Shown piece by piece: positions 59,811 to 64,000 of a DNA stretch of 64,000 nucleotides. This DNA is from RGIG8775 sp045612185 (GTDB taxonomy: Bacteria > Bacillota > Clostridia > Oscillospirales > CAG-272). The stretch is taken from assembly GCA_045612185.1 (NCBI GenBank), contig JAZKYO010000103.1, positions 1 to 64,000 of the forward strand, in the 5' to 3' direction. A model generated the notes under the pieces. That model made no database searches. It saw only the letters and a list, made by a program, of their open reading frames with translations, and was not told the origin of the DNA. The position numbers and the translations under genes were made by a program. Numbering within the stretch: the stretch's first letter is position 1; every line of letters starts with the position of its first letter.

Positions 59811-61334
59811 ATGAATAATATTTGTCTTATTGGTGTAGACGTAGGCACTTCTGCCACAAAAGTTGTTGCTTTTGATATCTGCGGAAACGTGCTTGCGGAG
59901 CATTACGAGGAATATCCGCTTTATCAACCGCACGGCGGTTGGGCGGAGCAAGAGCCCGCAGACTGGGCAAACGCCGCAATCGCAGGGCTTTCCGCGGTAA
60001 TTAAAGCTCTCCCTGAAATAACAGTGGTGGGAATAGGCATTTCCGGGCAAATGCACGGCCTTGTAATGCTCGACGAAAATATGAATCCTATACGCCGATC
60101 GATAATCTGGTGCGACCAGCGAACGGTAAAAGAGTGCGACGAGATAACTCAAAAGGTAGGGGAAGAGAGACTCTTTGAGATAACTTGTTCTCCTGCACTT
60201 ACAGGTTTTACAGCCTCCAAGCTTATGTGGGTAAAGAACAACGAGCCCGAAAATTACGCAAAATGCAAGCACATGCTTTTGCCAAAGGATTACGTGAGAT
60301 ATTGCCTCACGGGTACCCTTTATATGGATTACTCCGATGCTTCGGGCACACAGCTTCTCGACATAAAGAACAGATGTTGGTCAAGCGAGGTGTGCGAGGC
60401 TCTCGGAATAGATATGTCTATTCTCCCTACGCTTTGTGATTCTTGCTTTAATTGCGGTAATATTACCGAGGAAGCAGCGAAAATAATCGGTCTTTCCTAT
60501 GTCTGCCCCGTAGCCGCGGGAGCGGGAGACAACGCATCTGCGGCGGTTGGTTGCGGTGTCGTCGAGGACGGTGACGCCTTCGCTACTATCGGCACAAGCG
60601 GTGTAGTATTTGCCCCCACCGATAAAATAAAAATCGACCCCAAGGGAAGAATTCATACTTTTTGCAGCGCCGTTCCCGATCAGTGGCACGTTATGGGGGT
60701 AACTCAGGCGGCGGGGCTTTCGCTTAAATGGATTAAGGACAACCTGTGTGTTGACATTTCTGAAAACGCAAAGAAAAATGGGGAATCAAGCTACGTCACC
60801 ATTGATAAAATAGCAGAAAATACCCCTATAGGCTCAAACGGCGTCATGTATCTCCCTTATCTCATGGGTGAGCGTACCCCGCATCTTGACCCTTACGCTC
60901 GCGGTGCATTTATCGGCCTCAGCGGAGCAAATACAAGAGATGACATGCTCAGAGCAACAATGGAGGGGGTTAGTTTCTCGCTTAAAGACTGCCTTGAGCT
61001 ATTTGCAGAGGTAGATGTTAATCCGGATAAAACCGTGCTTTGCGGAGGCGGAGCTAAGAGCAAGCTTTGGCGTAATATGCTTACCGACGTGTTTGCAACC
61101 AATACTTGTACCAGTTCTTCAACGGAAAGTTGCGCACTTGGCGCGGCAATACTTGCGGGTGTAGCTTGCGGTGTGTATTCAACTGTCAAAGACGGTTGTA
61201 AAAAATCCGTATTTGAGAATGACGTTCTTGCTCCAAATGCTGAAAAAACACAAGTCTACAATAAATATTACGAAATATTCAAAAAGGTTTACCCCGCGCT
61301 TAAGGAAATCAATATTGACCTTGTAAAAGCATAA
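59811..61334 (+). CDS. xylB: Xylulokinase
   Basis: 507 residues from ATG 59811 (GAGG upstream). FGGY kinase: LIGVDVGTSATKVVAFD at the start, IGISGQMHGLVMLDE, IIWCDQRTVKEC, then the C-terminal ATPase part (GVTQAAGLSLKWIKDN, GERTPHLDPYARGAFIGLS, VLCGGGAKSKLWRNMLTDVF, TESCALGAAILAGV). It phosphorylates D-xylulose to xylulose 5-phosphate for the pentose phosphate or phosphoketolase route. It follows xylA by eight bases, and a terminator closes the operon. No xylR repressor gene is nearby. Confidence 0.98.
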   Translation: MNNICLIGVDVGTSATKVVAFDICGNVLAEHYEEYPLYQPHGGWAEQEPADWANAAIAGLSAVIKALPEITVVGIGISGQMHGLVMLDENMNPIRRSIIWCDQRTVKECDEITQKVGEERLFEITCSPALTGFTASKLMWVKNNEPENYAKCKHMLLPKDYVRYCLTGTLYMDYSDASGTQLLDIKNRCWSSEVCEALGIDMSILPTLCDSCFNCGNITEEAAKIIGLSYVCPVAAGAGDNASAAVGCGVVEDGDAFATIGTSGVVFAPTDKIKIDPKGRIHTFCSAVPDQWHVMGVTQAAGLSLKWIKDNLCVDISENAKKNGESSYVTIDKIAENTPIGSNGVMYLPYLMGERTPHLDPYARGAFIGLSGANTRDDMLRATMEGVSFSLKDCLELFAEVDVNPDKTVLCGGGAKSKLWRNMLTDVFATNTCTSSSTESCALGAAILAGVACGVYSTVKDGCKKSVFENDVLAPNAEKTQVYNKYYEIFKKVYPALKEINIDLVKA

Positions 61335-61372
61335 AAAAAGCTTCCGCAATGATTTGCGGAAGCTTTTTATTT
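61334..61372. terminator. Bidirectional terminator between xylB and the metal ABC operon
   Basis: Stem AAAAAGCTTCCGCAA (61335-61349) / TTGCGGAAGCTTTTT (61354-61368) with a TGAT loop; its right end touches the last codon of the convergent permease gene. Confidence 0.85.
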
Positions 61373-62212
61373 TGTTTTGATCGTTGCTCCGATAACGCAG
61401 AATACGGCAAAGAAAAATATATCCACCGCGACAATAGTAGCGCCTACCGGAGTGGCGCAGAATATTGAAAGAATAAGTCCTATTGCAGAGGCACTTACAG
61501 ATATGCCGGCGGCGGCTATTACCACTTGTTTAAATGTTTTGAACACTCTCATTGCTGATAGCGCAGGGAAGATTATAAGCGCTGCTATAAGCAGAGAGCC
61601 CACAAGCCGCATAGCCAGTACTATAACAACCGCGGTTACTGTTGCTATGAGCAAATTATACAGCTCGGTTTTTACACCGATTCCACGTGTGAAATTCTCG
61701 TCAAAGGTAACGGCAAAAATTTTGTTGTAGAAAAGTATGTATGCCGCTACAACCAAAAGCGACATAATTACACAAACCCACACGTCTGCCTTAGATAGTG
61801 TAAGTATTAGCGTAGATCCAAACAATGTCGAGCATACGTCGCCTGAAACGTTTGATGACGTAGGGAATACGTTTAAAATCAAATATCCGATCGCAAGAGC
61901 GCCAACCGATATCATTGCTATTGCCGCATCGCCTTTGATTTTAGCGTTTTGCCCCATCCTCAAAAGCAGTATTGCCGCAAATACGGTTATAGGCATAACT
62001 ATAAGCATGTTGTTGGAAATATCAAGCACGGTAGCAATTGCAAGCGCGCCAAACGCCACGTGCGAAAGACCGTCTCCGATAAAAGAATATCTTTTTAAAA
62101 CCAGCGTTACGCCAAGCAAAGCCGAACAAAGCGAGATAAGTATTCCGACAAGAAAAGCATATCTTACAAAGGGAAAAGAGAAATACTCAAACAGACTTTG
62201 AAAAAAGCTCAT
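61367..62212 (-). CDS. znuB: Metal (zinc/manganese) ABC transporter permease, ZnuB/ABC-3 family
   Basis: 281 residues with eight or so hydrophobic helices. ABC-3 features: RYAFLVGILISLCSALLGVTLVLKR, FIGDGLSHVAFGALAIA near residue 50, and RLVGSLLIAALIIFPALSA near 210. It is the membrane channel of a high-affinity Zn2+ or Mn2+ importer. It overlaps the ATPase gene by four bases. The substrate-binding lipoprotein (ZnuA) is not in the window. Confidence 0.92.
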   Translation of the reverse strand: MSFFQSLFEYFSFPFVRYAFLVGILISLCSALLGVTLVLKRYSFIGDGLSHVAFGALAIATVLDISNNMLIVMPITVFAAILLLRMGQNAKIKGDAAIAMISVGALAIGYLILNVFPTSSNVSGDVCSTLFGSTLILTLSKADVWVCVIMSLLVVAAYILFYNKIFAVTFDENFTRGIGVKTELYNLLIATVTAVVIVLAMRLVGSLLIAALIIFPALSAMRVFKTFKQVVIAAAGISVSASAIGLILSIFCATPVGATIVAVDIFFFAVFCVIGATIKTK

Positions 62213-62919
62213 TCTCCGTCACCTCCCACCATAAAGAATCTGCCTATATGGCTTTTTTTGTAGTCCTCAGCAGTACCGAAAAACAAAGGCTGGCGCCCAA
62301 GATGTAATATTTTTGACGCATATTTTACTGCCGAAGCGATATCGTGAGAAACCATTATGACGGTTATTTTATCTTCCTTGTTAAGGGAGTCGATAAGGTC
62401 GTACATCTCAGCGGTTACCAAGGGATCAAGCCCCGCAACCGGCTCGTCGAGTAACAGCATTTTTTTAGTTGCGCATAGCGCACGCGCAAGCAATACTCGC
62501 TGTTGCTGACCGCCTGATAAATCTCTGTAGCATCTGTTAGCCAGATTAAGAATATCAAGTTTTTTCATGTTTTCTTCAGCAAGCGCTTTTTCTTTTTTAG
62601 TGTAAAATGGGGTTATACCGCATCTTGCAACGCAACCCGAAAGCACTATTTCACGCACAGAGGCAGGGAAGTCCTTCTGTACCGTTGTTTGTTGCGGAAG
62701 ATAGCCTATTTCATTTAAAGAAAATCCGTCTCCGGTGATTATAAATCCATCATTTGGCTTTTTTAGTCCTGTTAAAGCTTTAATAAGCGTACTTTTTCCC
62801 GAACCGTTTTCACCAACGATGCAAAGATAGTCGCCTTTTTCAACTTTGAAATTCAGGTTTTTAACTATGTTTTTTCCGTCGTAACCAAGGGCTACGTCTT
62901 TGACTTCGATCTGTGACAT
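62209..62919 (-). CDS. znuC: Metal ABC transporter ATP-binding protein, ZnuC type
   Basis: 236 residues from ATG 62919 (TAGGAG seven bases upstream); the frame extends to 62988, but that part overlaps the promoter. Walker A GENGSGKST (36-44), family-typical IGYLPQQTTVQKDFPASVREIVLSG, signature LSGGQQQRVLLARAL, Walker B MLLLDEPVAGLDP, and H-loop MVSHD. It powers metal uptake through the next gene's permease. Zinc is the default guess; manganese is possible. Confidence 0.92.
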   Translation of the reverse strand: MSQIEVKDVALGYDGKNIVKNLNFKVEKGDYLCIVGENGSGKSTLIKALTGLKKPNDGFIITGDGFSLNEIGYLPQQTTVQKDFPASVREIVLSGCVARCGITPFYTKKEKALAEENMKKLDILNLANRCYRDLSGGQQQRVLLARALCATKKMLLLDEPVAGLDPLVTAEMYDLIDSLNKEDKITVIMVSHDIASAVKYASKILHLGRQPLFFGTAEDYKKSHIGRFFMVGGDGE

Positions 62920-62956
62920 TGTAACTCCTAACGTAAATACTAGGTTAATCTCATAT

Positions 62957-62985
62957 ATTATACAGCTTTTTTGGAACTTTGTCAA
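62957..62985 (-). promoter_or_regulatory. Consensus SigA promoter of znuCB
   Basis: On the minus strand TTGACA (62980-62985) and TATAAT (62957-62962), 17-base spacer; both hexamers match consensus exactly. This is why the downstream ATG 62919 is preferred. Confidence 0.85.
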
Positions 62986-62989
62986 CACA

Positions 62990-63008
62990 TTTGAGAACGG
63001 TTTTCAAA
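62990..63008. promoter_or_regulatory. Fur-family-type operator (9-1-9 palindrome) for znuCB
   Basis: TTTGAGAAC-G-GTTTTCAAA is an inverted repeat with one mismatched pair, centred at 62999. Its inner part has the 7-1-7 layout typical of Fur/Zur/PerR sites, and it sits just upstream of the -35 box. Zur or a manganese-responsive Fur relative is the likely regulator; none is encoded here. Confidence 0.6.
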
Positions 63009-63021
63009 TTCATTTCTGCAG

Positions 63022-64000
63022 TTATTTTAAAGCGGAAATTTTGAAATTATCATAAATGGGATTACAGTCTCCGTAATCGTTGAACTTGAAAGATGGATAA
63101 CATTTTTCGTTACCCATAACGTCAGCAGTAGCTTTGGGCGATTTGCCGATATATTGTCCGTCTACAAATATGTGTACACTCATGTTGTAGTTATCCACTA
63201 TCGCCACAACGTGATATTGCTGTCCGACTTTTATTGAAACGCTGTTTTCATCGGTCAGAAGCGAACCGTTATTTCCTACGTTGTTGATAGTGGTGAATTT
63301 ACCGTTGTTTACGTTATATTTAAAGAAATATGCGGTTCCTGCACTTAAACCGTTAATTTTTGAGCCGTTTCGATAGTTGGTAATAAGCGAGAATAGTGAT
63401 ATTTCAAGATTTTTGTTTCCGCTTTTAGTAAGAGTAATATCAAACGAAACAGTATAATACGGCATTTGTGCCAATACTGATTGCTCTACGTCGATATAAA
63501 AGACTTTACTTCCGACCGCAAGCGCTTTATCTCCGTCAGTGTCGGTACCTATGGGGTATGAAGACGGTGAAACTACCGTGAATCCACCGTATTTTTCAGC
63601 TTCTGCGGAAACAGGACTGTCAAATGTTAGCAAAAACGCCGATGCGTCACTTTCTCTCAATAAAAAGTTTTCACCGCATTCGGAGCATACCGTGCCGAAA
63701 TAGGTTCCCGATAAATTCCATACCGCAGAGCTTGAAGCAATGTGATCATGAGGAGCAGAGGAATATTGAACACCCATAAGCACGGTGTTTTCATCAATTT
63801 CGCTTATCCTTACCGTGTGTTTTCCCTCGGAAATTTCTGTCGCGAAAAGAGTGTTTCTTCCGGAAGAAATATCGATATTATTGACTAAAACACTATCTAC
63901 GTAAATTTCTACTGTTTTATTAACCTTAGAAGCAAAGGTTAAATACAAATTTCCATTAGCAAAATTATCTTCAAAAGTGATATCGGAATCGTTATAAGTG
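63022..64000 (-). CDS. C-terminal part of a large, probably surface-exposed beta-sandwich protein (5' partial)
   Basis: The frame is open to the right edge, so the N-terminus is missing; at least 326 residues are visible. It reads as beta-strand-rich: a short Ig-like domain (VEIYVDSVLVNNIDISSGRNTLF), a stretch with CSECGENF that resembles a zinc- or disulfide-linked pair, and a C-terminal concanavalin/LamG-like domain (YTVSFDITLTKSG, YHVVAIVDNYNMSVHIFVDGQYIG, YDNFKISALK). Such LamG ends are common in secreted carbohydrate-binding or adhesive proteins. No catalytic motif can be seen. It ends about 20 bases from the znuCB operator. Confidence 0.65.
   Translation of the reverse strand, partial: TYNDSDITFEDNFANGNLYLTFASKVNKTVEIYVDSVLVNNIDISSGRNTLFATEISEGKHTVRISEIDENTVLMGVQYSSAPHDHIASSSAVWNLSGTYFGTVCSECGENFLLRESDASAFLLTFDSPVSAEAEKYGGFTVVSPSSYPIGTDTDGDKALAVGSKVFYIDVEQSVLAQMPYYTVSFDITLTKSGNKNLEISLFSLITNYRNGSKINGLSAGTAYFFKYNVNNGKFTTINNVGNNGSLLTDENSVSIKVGQQYHVVAIVDNYNMSVHIFVDGQYIGKSPKATADVMGNEKCYPSFKFNDYGDCNPIYDNFKISALK

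Noticed and set aside
1..64000. CRISPR arrays, rRNA and tRNA genes, insertion sequences, replication origin
   Set aside because: No regularly spaced repeats, no rRNA-like or cloverleaf sequences, no transposase or integrase frames and no DnaA-box cluster were recognised on reading both strands.

Overview
The window reads as a chromosome segment of an anaerobic, spore-forming Firmicute of the class Clostridia, probably a gut or plant-fibre degrader. The spore evidence is a complete dipicolinate synthase pair (dpaA/dpaB, 44845-46301). The Clostridia evidence is the AsnA-type asparagine synthetase, the YmfF/YmfH peptidase pair, the LytTR-DUF3021 pair, and strong TTGACA/TATAAT promoters with AGGAGG ribosome sites. 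Base composition is moderate and even. I see no rRNA, tRNA, CRISPR array, prophage or intact insertion sequence.

Layout. 1-2948: end of a DUF1461 membrane protein, a MATE exporter and an AraC regulator. 3081-8737: five-gene operon (enolase-superfamily acid-sugar dehydratase, SDR dehydrogenase, GH10, GH37-type glycosidase, beta-propeller lactonase) that looks like the front end of an oxidative sugar route. 8845-13166: GH28-like protein, a large lipoprotein under a perfect-consensus promoter with a palindrome, and a CE15-type esterase. 13342-19137: seven tightly coupled genes, ymfF-ymfH-lgt-folD followed by an HPr-kinase-like ATPase, a PqqD-like protein and an S26 peptidase. 19268-21990: LytTR/DUF3021 pair, then a single-aptamer glycine riboswitch upstream of an AGCS amino acid symporter.

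22025-27741 (minus): uxaB-uxaA-uxaC-beta-glucuronidase, with a divergent AraC regulator. 28716-34807: GH3 beta-glucosidase with YgjV, SfsA, a GH2 enzyme and a rhodanese lipoprotein. 34958-40022: AraC regulator divergent from an epimerase-like/SDR/type I dehydroquinase-like trio, then a convergent (alpha/alpha)6 glycosidase. 40076-44761: SdpI/SdpR-like pair, GT4, ICMT-like and dGTPase-like genes. 44845-48028: dpaA, dpaB, asnA and a histidine phosphatase. 48065-55677 (minus): small membrane protein, ParC-like topoisomerase, Sua5, prfA, M18 aminopeptidase, coaE and a Gfo/Idh/MocA oxidoreductase. 55678-56518: a degenerate coding remnant with a 56-base imperfect repeat. 56519-61334: alpha-xylosidase-like GH31, xylA, xylB. 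61367-62919 (minus): metal ABC permease and ATPase under a promoter with a Fur-family-type palindrome. 63022-64000: C-terminal part of a large beta-sandwich protein that runs off the window.

Together the genes describe intracellular breakdown of xylan, xyloglucan, glucuronide and pectin oligosaccharides. Most glycosidases have no visible signal peptide, so they probably act on imported oligosaccharides. No sugar uptake system is encoded in these 64 kb. The least explained parts are the HprK-like/PqqD/S26 trio, the oxidative sugar operon and the dehydroquinase-like trio.
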